Part shown: piece by piece, positions 17,801 through 25,727 of the stretch | How the letters are laid out: each line of letters starts with the position of its first letter | How positions within the stretch are numbered: position 1 is the first letter of the stretch | Assembly: GCF_003402475.1 (NCBI RefSeq) | Contig: NZ_BFAB01000003.1 | Span: 186,001-250,000, forward strand | Origin: Mycobacterium sp. MFM001 | GTDB taxonomy: Bacteria > Actinomycetota > Actinomycetes > Mycobacteriales > Mycobacteriaceae | DNA length: 64,000 nt | Direction: 5' to 3' | Made by a program: the position numbers and the translations under genes | The notes under the pieces: generated by a model | The model's database searches: none | Seen by the model: the letters and a program-made list of their open reading frames with translations, nothing else | What the model was told of the DNA's origin: nothing

Positions 17801-19794
17801 CGGTCTTCGGCGGTCATGCTCCACTCGGCGATGAACCCGTCCACGTGTTCGGCGATCGCTCGATGGGCGACGGCCACGCCCTTGGGCCGTCCGGTCGAGC
17901 CCGACGTGTAGATGACGTAGGCCAGGTTGTCCGGGTGTAGCGGTCGCACACGCTCGGCGTCGGTGATCGTGGCGTCCGCCAAGTGGGCAGCGGCCGTTTC
18001 GGCGGCGTCGAGTTGCTGCCTCCCGATGACCATGCGCGGACGGCTGTCCGTTATCAGGTAATCGATGCGGTCCTGCGGGTAGGCCGGATCGATGGGCAGA
18101 TACGCCGCGCCGGCCTTTTGCACGGCAAGCACCGCGACGATGAACTCGATCGACGTGGCCAAGCGCAGGCCGATAACGTCTTCTGCGCCGATCCCTTTTC
18201 CGATCAGCCAGCGCGCCAAGCGATTCGCGCGGCGATGCAGTTCGGCATAGGTCAGCTCTGCGTCGTCGGAAACCAACGCGACCGCGTCCGGCGTGGCCGC
18301 CGCAACCGATTCGAGCATGGCGACCAGCGTGGTGGCCGGCGTGTCGACGAGTTGGCCGTGGGACTGCGCGAGGACGGCGGCGCGCTCGCCGGCGCCGAGC
18401 ATGTCCAGGCTGGTGATCCGGTGCTCCGGCTCACGCAGCGCGTTGTCGAGCAGCTGGAGGTAATGGGTCAGCATCTGGTCGACGAGTTCTGAAGGCAACG
18501 CGTCGACTTGATACTCGATCTCGGCGAGCGCTCCTTCGGGCTCGAGCACGATTGCTATCGCGAGCGGAACCTGTGCCGTGACCGCGCCGAGCTCGAGTTG
18601 CCGAATGACGATGCCGTCCAACGAGAATCCGCTGACGCTCTTGCGCATGCTGAAGCCCAGCCGGACCAGCTGCTCCATGCCGTCGCGCCCGGACGTCCGC
18701 TCTGGATGCGCCTCGTTCACCACCCGATCGATGCCGACGCACTGGTGGGCGAAGCCCCCCAGGCAGGTTTCGCGGACCGTGTCGACGAACGAGCCGAACG
18801 AATCGTGCGGTCCCGCAGCGAGTCGCAGCAACAGCGTGTTACCGAAATAGCCGATAGCGTTCTGCGCGGCGGCTCGCCGCTCGGTGACCGGGACTGCGAC
18901 CACAAGGTCTGTGGCACCGGTGTAGCGACGGATCAGCACCCCGAACGCCGCCAGCAGCACCGTGAACGGTGACGTGGCGTGCTCGCGGGCAAAGGTTTCG
19001 ACGCGGCCGAACAGATCGGCAGGCACTGCGCGAGTCCGGCGTTCGGCCCGCCGCGACGGATTTGCAGCCGCGGGGCCTGGCAACTCCACTACTTCAGGCA
19101 ACGGCTGCAACGAGTTTCGCCAGTATTCGAGGTCGGCCGCGGTGGGTTCTGCCGGCGGCTCGAGCACTTCGACAGCGACGTACTGCGGTGCCTGGCCGAC
19201 CGACGGCTGCCCGTTGTACGCGGCGCTCAGCTCGCCGAAGAAGAGATCCCAGCAGTCGTCGTCCCAGCAGATGTGGTGCACGACAAGGAGCAGCACGGAC
19301 TCGTCGGCGCCCGTGCGCACCATGCTCACCCGCAGCGGCAACTCGTCGGCAAGATCAAACGGCCTGCCGAACTCGCCGGACGCCAGCGCCTCGAGTCGCC
19401 GATCGGCGTCGGACAGACCGGTCAAATCGTGTGTGTGCCACGGTATCTGGATATCGTCGCGGAATTCCTGATACGGCTCACCCTCGCCGTCGACGCGATA
19501 GGTGGTGCGCAAAATCGCGTGCCGCGCAACGACTTCGCTCACCGCGCTGCGAAGTCGGGCCTCGTCCAGCGGACCGGTCAATCGGTAGGCGACACAGATG
19601 TTCAGCGTGGAGTCCGACGCGTCCATGGTTTGCAGAAACCACATCCGGCGCTGGCCGCTCGACAACCGATAGCGCTCGCCCGGGTGGATCGCCGGCAGCT
19701 CGCCCGACTGGCCTGCCGTCACGCCGCTTTGGGCGATGCGCCTGCGCAGTAGTTCCCTGCGGCGGTCCTGCACGGTCTGGGCGTTGTCCGTCAT
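14803..19794 (-). CDS. mbtE: Mycobactin NRPS MbtE (C-A-PCP-C-PCP)
   Basis: A 1663-residue NRPS, close to M. tuberculosis MbtE (about 1682). Domains: condensation (VVHHICWDDDCWDLFF), adenylation (YVIYTSGSTGRPKGVAVAH, YRTGDLVRRNMAGELEF, GKLDKRALP), carrier (FFELGGHSLLAARL), a second condensation domain (IVHHIVSDHASLG), and a final carrier (FFALGGDSIISIK). The second module has no adenylation domain, so its carrier must be loaded in trans. This matches the step where the MbtC/MbtD-made hydroxyacyl unit is introduced. It is the first gene of the minus-strand operon mbtE-mbtF-mbtB, driven from the shared iron-box promoter at 19852-19870. Only a weak purine stretch precedes the ATG at 19794. Confidence 0.93.
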   Translation of the reverse strand: MTDNAQTVQDRRRELLRRRIAQSGVTAGQSGELPAIHPGERYRLSSGQRRMWFLQTMDASDSTLNICVAYRLTGPLDEARLRSAVSEVVARHAILRTTYRVDGEGEPYQEFRDDIQIPWHTHDLTGLSDADRRLEALASGEFGRPFDLADELPLRVSMVRTGADESVLLLVVHHICWDDDCWDLFFGELSAAYNGQPSVGQAPQYVAVEVLEPPAEPTAADLEYWRNSLQPLPEVVELPGPAAANPSRRAERRTRAVPADLFGRVETFAREHATSPFTVLLAAFGVLIRRYTGATDLVVAVPVTERRAAAQNAIGYFGNTLLLRLAAGPHDSFGSFVDTVRETCLGGFAHQCVGIDRVVNEAHPERTSGRDGMEQLVRLGFSMRKSVSGFSLDGIVIRQLELGAVTAQVPLAIAIVLEPEGALAEIEYQVDALPSELVDQMLTHYLQLLDNALREPEHRITSLDMLGAGERAAVLAQSHGQLVDTPATTLVAMLESVAAATPDAVALVSDDAELTYAELHRRANRLARWLIGKGIGAEDVIGLRLATSIEFIVAVLAVQKAGAAYLPIDPAYPQDRIDYLITDSRPRMVIGRQQLDAAETAAAHLADATITDAERVRPLHPDNLAYVIYTSGSTGRPKGVAVAHRAIAEHVDGFIAEWSMTAEDRMLQSSSVSFDASLPDIFMTLSIGARLVVPRPEAFGDIGYIADLIDRHGITVVHMVPSLLSTLLALPEVKQWRQLRHVPVGGEALPGQVADKFATYFDAQLRNHYGPTEAVVCSTHKLVQRSYGTAVVPIGVPNRNVYTYVLDQELQPVPAEVVGELYLGGAQLARGYLGRPGLTAERFVADPFNPGMRLYRTGDLVRRNMAGELEFVGRADEQVKVRGFRIEPGEVESAITSHPGVQQCLVLATDTEAGPMLAAYVVPRVPLNLDELRDHAAALLPDYMLPSAFAMIPEIPLTVSGKLDKRALPPPTPVAARAYREPATATERRICAIFARLFGCERVSAEDSFFELGGHSLLAARLVAQVRAEFGIELAVRAVFDTPTPAGLAARLVDQFRAEFDIDLDDLDVGETFEDAAETSRPELVAAPRPDRIPLSYSQLAAWFQYRMEGARDAFNLPLALRFSGPLDTTALAEALNDLVARHEALRTNLAEHEGVPYQFVHPRLELELPVRHVGAAQVDEVIAELRREVLTPESGPLIRATVLAVDPDTHVLLVIVHHIVSDHASLGIIYDDLVTAYRARLAGQPPQWSTLPTQFVDYALWQRNAFNAPSGWGQHEIDYWREALAGLPDETSIVPDHERQPVIGKRGEVVTFTISAAQRSALARLAEQNGATEFMVYQAAVAVLVHKLGGGTDIALGSPVASRVEPATTNLVGLFANIVVLRNDLSGNPSLRAMVGRSRDMVLDAFAHQEVPIERLVEAVKPARSRFRNPLYQNTIHFRAQDWVTTPRDLTATGQTTVVALPMDFDVSLLDLDVSMHVTPHGELDVRVVANADLYEPQTVRLIADALKAALNAFATTPDCPVSTVELLASADLAKVLAPPEPVGAAPSQAAGRGSAETERLLISLLEELLDITGVEPDDNFFALGGDSIISIKWSAQAAAQGLALTPAMVFEHMTIGELAAAVNAAAPQDDATSGQEYTPMSASGLSTDALAELTAAWQEQS

Positions 19795-19851
19795 TGGCTG
19801 GTCTCACTTAATCCGGTTTGCACGAGTCGCGTCAGCCACCAAAGCATCGCC

Positions 19852-19870
19852 TTAGCATAGGCTATGCTAA
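19852..19870. promoter_or_regulatory. IdeR iron box, perfect palindrome, bidirectional
   Basis: TTAGCATAGGCTATGCTAA is a perfect 9+1+9 inverted repeat and matches the IdeR consensus TTAGGTTAGSCTAACCTAA at 15 of 19 positions. It lies between divergent mbtE (start 19794) and the acyltransferase gene (start 19896). A -10-like TATGCT occurs inside the box on each strand (19863-19868 plus; complement of 19854-19859 minus). Iron-loaded IdeR binding here would block both promoters. Confidence 0.85.
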
Positions 19871-19895
19871 CCATGCCGAGGCGCGAGGAGAGCCA

Positions 19896-20501
19896 GTGAC
19901 CTACGTGGACCAATCCGGCGCGGAGGGCGCGGTGGTGGCCTCGCTGGACCTGCAGCACCGCCGTCTGGTGTTAGACCATGACACGATTTCAGGAGAGTTC
20001 TCGCTGCGCCGGCTGGACCCCGACGGCGACCTCGACCTGATGCACTCCTGGATGAACGATCCGGAGGTGGCCCGGTTCTGGCGCAAGCCCTGGCCCCGCG
20101 ACCGAATCGGCTCGTATCTGCGCGACCAGGACCGCAGCACCCACTCCGTCCCGGTCCTCGGTGAACTCGACGGAGTGCCGATCAGCTACTGGGAGCTCTA
20201 CCGCGCCGACCTCGACCCGCTGGCCCAGTACTACCCGGCTCGAGCCCATGACGTGGGCTTTCACATGCTGCTCGGCCCGGCGCGATACCGCGGCCGGGGG
20301 CTGGCCGCACGACTGATGGATGCGATCTCCACCTGGCTGCTCGATGCCGATCCGAGCGCCACCCGGGTGGTCACCGAGCCCGACATCACCAACGAAAGAG
20401 TGGTCCGGATGCTCGAGCGCGCCGGGTTCTACCGCCTCGCGGTCGTCGATCTGCCGGACAAGCGGGCGGCCCTGATGGTCCGCGATCGGGAGCAGCCCTA
20501 A
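19896..20501 (+). CDS. mbtK: Lysine N6-acyltransferase, GNAT fold (MbtK/NbtH-like)
   Basis: A 201-residue IucB/MbtK-type N-acyltransferase (FSLRRLDPDGDLDLMHSWMN, FWRKPWP, then VGFHMLLGPARYRGRGLAARL as the acyl-CoA-binding region). It acylates the epsilon-amino group of lysine, or N-hydroxylysine, to form the siderophore hydroxamate. The start is GTG at 19896 after the RBS GAGGAG; an upstream in-frame TTG at 19818 would run through the iron box and is rejected. In M. tuberculosis the mbtK gene (Rv1347c) lies at a different locus, so finding it inside the main cluster is unusual and recalls nocobactin clusters of Nocardia. Confidence 0.9.
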   Translation: MTYVDQSGAEGAVVASLDLQHRRLVLDHDTISGEFSLRRLDPDGDLDLMHSWMNDPEVARFWRKPWPRDRIGSYLRDQDRSTHSVPVLGELDGVPISYWELYRADLDPLAQYYPARAHDVGFHMLLGPARYRGRGLAARLMDAISTWLLDADPSATRVVTEPDITNERVVRMLERAGFYRLAVVDLPDKRAALMVRDREQP

Positions 20502-20512
20502 CCGCTGGCAGC

Positions 20513-20531
20513 TTATGTTAGCCTTCGCTAA
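20513..20531. promoter_or_regulatory. IdeR-like iron box upstream of the thioesterase gene
   Basis: TTATGTTAGCCTTCGCTAA matches the IdeR consensus at 15 of 19 positions. It lies 42 bp before the thioesterase ATG, in the 71-bp gap after the acyltransferase gene. TATGTT inside it could be a -10 element. It suggests that the thioesterase-mbtC-mbtD unit has its own iron-repressed promoter. Confidence 0.7.
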
Positions 20532-20572
20532 GTTTTGGGGCCGCGGAGTCAGGCGATCGAGAGGTGGTGCCC

Positions 20573-21400
20573 ATGCCGCGCACACTGGGTTGGATCAGGC
20601 AGTTCCACAAACCCGATTCGCCCGCGCGGCCTGTCCTGCTGGTCTTTCCTCACGCCGGTTCCGGCGCATCGGCCTACCGCGACTTCTCCAAAGTCCTCAG
20701 TAGCACGTTCTCCGTCCTGGTCTTTCAATACCCGGGCCGCCAGGACCGGGCCGGCGAAGCCCCACTGCTGTCCCTGCCGGCGATAGCGGCCGCGGCGTTC
20801 GAGGAGTTCAGCCGCTCGGAGCACAACCGCGGCGTCCCGATCGTCACCTTCGGTCACAGCATGGGCGCGCTGATCGCGTTCGAGTTCGTGCGGCTCGCCG
20901 AGGGCAGCGGAATCGACGTGCGCCAACTCAACGTCTCCGCGGCGGTGGCGCCCTGCCACGTCGCGGCCAAACCACCACATCCCACCGACGACGAGGCGAT
21001 CCTCAACCACCTCGCGACCCTCGAGGGCACCGAGACCGACGTGTTCGCCAACCGCGAGCTGATGAGGCTGGCGCTGCCGGTCATCAAGGCTGACTACCAA
21101 GCGTTCGACGCCTACGACTGCGCGCCAGATGTCAAGGTAGCGGCGCCGATTCAGGCGATGGGCGGCGATCAAGATCCTTACGTCACGCTGGGCGACCTCT
21201 ACGGGTGGGGCAAGCACACCGACACCGTGTCGGTGACGGTGTTCGACGGCGGGCACTTCTACCTCACCGATCACATCGACGCGGTGGCGAAGTTGTTGGC
21301 GGCATCCGCCGACTGTGCGGTTTCATCCGCAACACGCCGTGACGAGCGTACAAATCCGCACACTCGCGAAGGCCTCCACGTGTCGAGTGAGACCGCGTGA
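20573..21400 (+). CDS. Type II thioesterase of the siderophore cluster (NbtT/MbtT-like)
   Basis: A 275-residue alpha/beta hydrolase of the NRPS-associated TEII family. The oxyanion and nucleophile motifs are FPHAGSG near the N-terminus and GHSMG with Ser96; GGDQDP and GGHFYL carry the likely Asp and His. Such enzymes clear misloaded carriers or release product. ATG at 20573 is preferred (GAGAGG 8 nt upstream) over GTG at 20564. Its TGA overlaps the mbtC GTG by 4 bp. It may replace the thioesterase domain that is missing from MbtB here. Confidence 0.9.
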   Translation: MPRTLGWIRQFHKPDSPARPVLLVFPHAGSGASAYRDFSKVLSSTFSVLVFQYPGRQDRAGEAPLLSLPAIAAAAFEEFSRSEHNRGVPIVTFGHSMGALIAFEFVRLAEGSGIDVRQLNVSAAVAPCHVAAKPPHPTDDEAILNHLATLEGTETDVFANRELMRLALPVIKADYQAFDAYDCAPDVKVAAPIQAMGGDQDPYVTLGDLYGWGKHTDTVSVTVFDGGHFYLTDHIDAVAKLLAASADCAVSSATRRDERTNPHTREGLHVSSETA

Positions 21401-22710
21401 ACCTTGACGACCCGGTCGTCATTGCCGGGATGGCGGTCGAGGCGCCCGGCGGAATCGACACTCCCGCCGCGCTGTGGTCGGCCCTCGCCGAAGCGCGGGA
21501 GCTGATCACCCCGTTCCCGCGCGATCGCGGCTGGCCGCTCGACGACCTGCTGTCGGTCTCCCGGCTCGACGGCTGGGGCCGGGTGTGCGACGCCGGGGGA
21601 TTCCTCGACGGCGCAGCGATGTTCGACCCGTCGTTGTTCGGCATCACCTACCGCGAGGCCCTGGTGATGCACCCCCAACAGCGGGTCGCGATGCGGGTGG
21701 CGTGGAAGGCGCTGGAGAATTCCGGGATCAACCCCGCCACACTCGACGGCGAAGAGGGTGGCTGTTTCATCGGGATGTCGCCGATGGAGTACGGCCCGCG
21801 CGCGGCCACCGCCGACGCCTACAGCGGCCATCGGATCGCCAGCCTGGGGCAACTGGGTGCGGCCGGCCGAATCTCGCACAGCCTCGGACTGACCGGCCCG
21901 TCGATGTGCGTCGACTCGGCCTGCGCGTCGTCATTGACGGCGCTGCACCTGGCCGCCACCGCGGTGCGGACCGGCGAATGCGACTGGGCGCTCGCCGGTG
22001 GGGTGTGCGTAATGGGTTCTCCGGGCGCATTTTTCGAGTTCGCTCGGCTCAATGCGCTTTCCGAGGACGGTCATTGCCGCGCATACGCCGACGACGCCAG
22101 CGGGACCGTCTGGGGTGAAGGGGCGGGAGTGGTTCTCGTCGAAAGAGAATCGCGGGCACGGCAACTGGGACACCCCGTCTACGGACGCATCCTGGCCATC
22201 CGCACCAACCACAACGGCAAGGGCAAGCCCATCCTGGTTCCGCGGGTGCGCGCCCAAGAACAGCTCATTCGCAAGACGCTCGACGCGGCGGAGATCGACC
22301 CGGCCGATGTGGGCATGGTCGAAGGTCATGGCACCGCAACCCTTGCCGGCGACCCGGTGGAACTGCTCGCGCTGTTCAAGACTTACGGCGCAGCGGGATC
22401 CACCGCGCTGCTGGGCTCGATCAAGTCGAACGCCGGACACGCGCAAGCGGCATCCGGCATCCTCGGGCTGATCAAACTGTTGCTTGCAGGACAGCACGGC
22501 TCCATTCCGCCAACCCTGTTCTCGGACAACCCGACCACGAAGCTGGACTGGGATCTCGTCGGCATGCGGCTGGCCACCAAGCTGCACCGCTGGGAACCCA
22601 AAGACGGCATCCGATACGGTGCCGCATCGTCGTTCGGCGCCGGCGGCGCCAACGCGCACGCAATCATCGCCATGCCCGCCGGCGAGAGTGAGCCCAATGA
22701 CGATTCGTAG
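21397..22710 (+). CDS. mbtC: Polyketide ketosynthase MbtC
   Basis: A 437-residue stand-alone beta-ketoacyl synthase. Active-site Cys176 lies in VDSACASSL, His311 in EGHGTATLAGDP, and His348 in NAGHAQAASG, completing the Cys-His-His triad. It condenses an acetyl-type starter with the extender held by MbtD to make the beta-hydroxybutyrate-like unit between the two lysines. The GTG start overlaps the thioesterase stop, and the gene overlaps mbtD by 14 bp, so expression is tightly coupled. The size and split from MbtD are as in M. tuberculosis. Confidence 0.95.
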   Translation: MNLDDPVVIAGMAVEAPGGIDTPAALWSALAEARELITPFPRDRGWPLDDLLSVSRLDGWGRVCDAGGFLDGAAMFDPSLFGITYREALVMHPQQRVAMRVAWKALENSGINPATLDGEEGGCFIGMSPMEYGPRAATADAYSGHRIASLGQLGAAGRISHSLGLTGPSMCVDSACASSLTALHLAATAVRTGECDWALAGGVCVMGSPGAFFEFARLNALSEDGHCRAYADDASGTVWGEGAGVVLVERESRARQLGHPVYGRILAIRTNHNGKGKPILVPRVRAQEQLIRKTLDAAEIDPADVGMVEGHGTATLAGDPVELLALFKTYGAAGSTALLGSIKSNAGHAQAASGILGLIKLLLAGQHGSIPPTLFSDNPTTKLDWDLVGMRLATKLHRWEPKDGIRYGAASSFGAGGANAHAIIAMPAGESEPNDDS

Positions 22711-25700
22711 CTACCGGCTGCCCGACGGCACCGTTCCCATCCTGCTGTCCGCGCCGACGCCCGACCTGCTCCGCGACGAGGCCGCTGCCTTGCTCGGCTA
22801 CGCGGCGGCTCACCCCGAGACAGCGCCGGAAGCGATCGCCGACATGCTGTTTCGCACCCGGACCGCCCGCGCACACCGGGCGCTGGCCATGGTCACCGAC
22901 CGCGACGAGTTGCTCGATGCGTGTAGGGCGATTGCCGATGGCCACGGCCACGGTTCGGTGGTGTGCAATGACACTCCCGCCACAGCGCGCAACCTGGCCT
23001 TCGTCTTTCCCGGCCAGGGCAGCCAGCGCCCCGGAATGGGACGAATGTTCTACGAATCGGTCCCCGCGTATCGCGCCGAGGTCGATCGCTGCGTCGCGGC
23101 CTTCCAGAGCATCAGCGGCGAATCACCGCTGGATTACCTTTTGGCAGAAGACTTCCCGGCCGAAGACACCGCCAGGACCGTCCAGCCCGCCTTGTTCGCC
23201 CAAATGGCCGGCCTGGCCGCGACGTGGCGCTCATTCGGTGTCGAACCGAACATCACCGTCGGGCACAGCCAGGGCGAGATCGCCGCGGCTTACGTGTCCG
23301 GCGCCATCACCCTGGCCGACGCCGTGCACCTTGTCGAAATCCGGTCCCATGCCGCCGACGAGTTCATCACCGGTGACTACGCGATGGCCGTTCTGGCCGC
23401 CGACCGCGACACCTGCGAAAGCGAACTCGCACGCAGCACAGGTTGGGCAGAGCTGTCGGTGGTCAATTCACCTGGAATGACCGGGATCTCGGGTGAGCGA
23501 GACGCGGTGCAGCGCATCGTCGAGACACTCACCGAGGGGGGTATCTTCGCGCGAGTCATCCGGGTTCGCTACCCCGCGCACACCAGCATGATCAACGCGC
23601 TCGCCGAGAAGGTCCGCGCCGCCGCGCAGCGCGAACTGCAGAACCCGGCTTTCCTCGACACAGAGACGCCCTGCGTGGGCGCCACCCTCGGCACTCCGAT
23701 TACCACCGACTTTCCGCTCGACCACTATTGGTTCTGGAACCTGCGCAACACCGTCCGATTCGACAAGGCCATCGCGGCAGCATTGCCCCTCGGCGCCGAC
23801 ACCTTCGTCGAATTGGCCGAACATCCGACGCTGCAGTTGGCGATCGAGGAAAACCTCGCCGCCGCGGCCGGTGACCGCACGACGATGGTGATCGGCACGT
23901 CGAACCGAAATGCCGCCGACCTCGGCGGTTTCACTCGCAATCTTGCGCTGCTGGCAGTCCATGACCTGGATTACCGCTGGGACAGCCTGTGCACCGAGTC
24001 GGCCGGTCCGACCCCGTTGCCGCTGGCCGATTTTCCCAATACCCGCATGAACGAAGTGCTGCTCTGGCTGCCCTATGACGGCGGCTCACCGGAGCGGCAG
24101 CCCAGTGTCTTGGCGACTGCAGAACATCCCCAACCGCAACTGTTGGCCGAGCACTGGGTTCGACTGGCGCAGCGCTCGCTGATACCTCCCCGCACCATTG
24201 GCATCGTCGATCACACGGGGTCGTGCTCCGAGCTGGCCGCCGCGCTCTGCGCAGCGGCGGGAGACCTCGGCGCCACCGCGCGCGTCATCGACCTCCAAAG
24301 CTCCAGTGAGACAGCAGAACTCGATACGTACGTCATCCTCGTGCCGCAATCGCCGGAGTTGGACGACTACGCCGCTGCGGCCGAGGTCGCCTCGTTCTTC
24401 GGGAGCCGCGCTTGGTGGCCGGAAATCGCCGGCACCATCACTGACTGCTGGCTGGTGACAGTCGGAGGCGAGAAGGTGGTCGCCAACGATCCACCTCCCG
24501 ATCTGGTGCACGCGGCGGCCAGCGCCGGCTTCCGCAGTATCGGCGCCGAATTTCCGCGGGTAGCATTCCGGCACCTCGATCTGCCGTCCGGGTCGACTTC
24601 CGCGACCGCGATCCTCGCGGCGCTGCACACCAAGGAGGAATCGGAGCTCGCGCTGCGCGACGGCGGTCTGTACGCCAAGCGGGTCACGCACGGCATTGCC
24701 GGCGACGCTCCCGAGCCGAGTCCTCCCGAGCATGTGGTGATCACCGGCGGGACCGGAAACCTGGGGCTGGAATTCTGCGAACACTTCGCTCGCCGCGGCG
24801 CACGCCGCATCACCCTGGTGAGCCGATCGGGCGAAACCGCGGCAGTCGCCGATCGGCTGCGGCAGATCCGTTCGGTCACCACGACGCGAATCGACACACC
24901 CCGGTGCGATGTCGGCGACCAGGCAGCGGTGTCACGTCTGGCCGAGAATCACGGCGACGTGCCAGCGGATCTGATCATCCATGCTGCGCTGGCGTATTCG
25001 GATGTCGACTGGGCGGACGTCACCGCCGAGACGGTCGAGAATACGTTGCGCGCCAAAGTGATCGGCGTCTGGCAGCTGCTGCGCACATTTCCGCGGACCG
25101 ACACCTGCCGCGTCATGCTGTGTTCCTCGGCGGCGGCAACGATCTGCGGTCGGGGCCAGATCGTCTACGCCGCGGCCAATCGAATGCTCGACGCGATGGC
25201 GCACCGGTTGCGGTCCGAGGGTCTCGATTGCGTTTCGGTGCAGTGGGGTCAGTGGACGGTCCACAGTTTGGATGCTGCCGGCATGGCGAAGGTGACCGCC
25301 ACCGGTCTGCTGCCGATGCGTCCGGCCGACGCGCTGGCAGTGGGTATGTCTCCGTTGCGGGACAACGCGATTGTCGCCGCGTTCGATCTGGATCGCGCAC
25401 AGCCGGTGCTGGCGGCCTACGGGTACGGCCCGCTGATCTCCGAACTCGTTTCGCCCGCCGCGGCCACCCCGGTCACCGTCGGGGGTGGCGATCTCAAGCA
25501 GCGGCTGGCCAGCCTGCTGGCCGGAGCCATCGGTGTCGACGGCGTCGACGCGATCGACGCGGATGTGCCTATGGTTGCAATCGGCCTGGATTCGTTGCAG
25601 GCGCTGGAGTTTCGCCGCCGCGTCAAGAGCGAGTTCAACTACGACCTGGAGGTGTCGGATCTCCTCGGCGGAGCGTCGATCGCGGACGTGCTGGTCCGGA

Positions 25701-25711
25701 TCGGCGGCTAG
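22697..25711 (+). CDS. mbtD: Polyketide synthase MbtD (AT-KR-ACP)
   Basis: A 1004-residue protein, about the same length as M. tuberculosis MbtD. An N-terminal acyltransferase domain begins near residue 95 (FVFPGQGSQRPGMG) with nucleophile Ser191 in GHSQGEIAAAY. A ketoreductase domain (VITGGTGNLGLEFCEHFARR, with LCSSAAATICG and YAAANRMLDAMA) and a C-terminal ACP with Ser966 (GLDSLQALEF) follow. The ketosynthase is supplied by MbtC. The ATG at 22697 lies inside mbtC and out of frame with it; GTG at 22688 is an alternative. It ends 16 bp before convergent mbtG. Confidence 0.95.
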   Translation: MTIRSYRLPDGTVPILLSAPTPDLLRDEAAALLGYAAAHPETAPEAIADMLFRTRTARAHRALAMVTDRDELLDACRAIADGHGHGSVVCNDTPATARNLAFVFPGQGSQRPGMGRMFYESVPAYRAEVDRCVAAFQSISGESPLDYLLAEDFPAEDTARTVQPALFAQMAGLAATWRSFGVEPNITVGHSQGEIAAAYVSGAITLADAVHLVEIRSHAADEFITGDYAMAVLAADRDTCESELARSTGWAELSVVNSPGMTGISGERDAVQRIVETLTEGGIFARVIRVRYPAHTSMINALAEKVRAAAQRELQNPAFLDTETPCVGATLGTPITTDFPLDHYWFWNLRNTVRFDKAIAAALPLGADTFVELAEHPTLQLAIEENLAAAAGDRTTMVIGTSNRNAADLGGFTRNLALLAVHDLDYRWDSLCTESAGPTPLPLADFPNTRMNEVLLWLPYDGGSPERQPSVLATAEHPQPQLLAEHWVRLAQRSLIPPRTIGIVDHTGSCSELAAALCAAAGDLGATARVIDLQSSSETAELDTYVILVPQSPELDDYAAAAEVASFFGSRAWWPEIAGTITDCWLVTVGGEKVVANDPPPDLVHAAASAGFRSIGAEFPRVAFRHLDLPSGSTSATAILAALHTKEESELALRDGGLYAKRVTHGIAGDAPEPSPPEHVVITGGTGNLGLEFCEHFARRGARRITLVSRSGETAAVADRLRQIRSVTTTRIDTPRCDVGDQAAVSRLAENHGDVPADLIIHAALAYSDVDWADVTAETVENTLRAKVIGVWQLLRTFPRTDTCRVMLCSSAAATICGRGQIVYAAANRMLDAMAHRLRSEGLDCVSVQWGQWTVHSLDAAGMAKVTATGLLPMRPADALAVGMSPLRDNAIVAAFDLDRAQPVLAAYGYGPLISELVSPAAATPVTVGGGDLKQRLASLLAGAIGVDGVDAIDADVPMVAIGLDSLQALEFRRRVKSEFNYDLEVSDLLGGASIADVLVRIGG

Positions 25712-25727
25712 TGCACGCGCCGAACAA

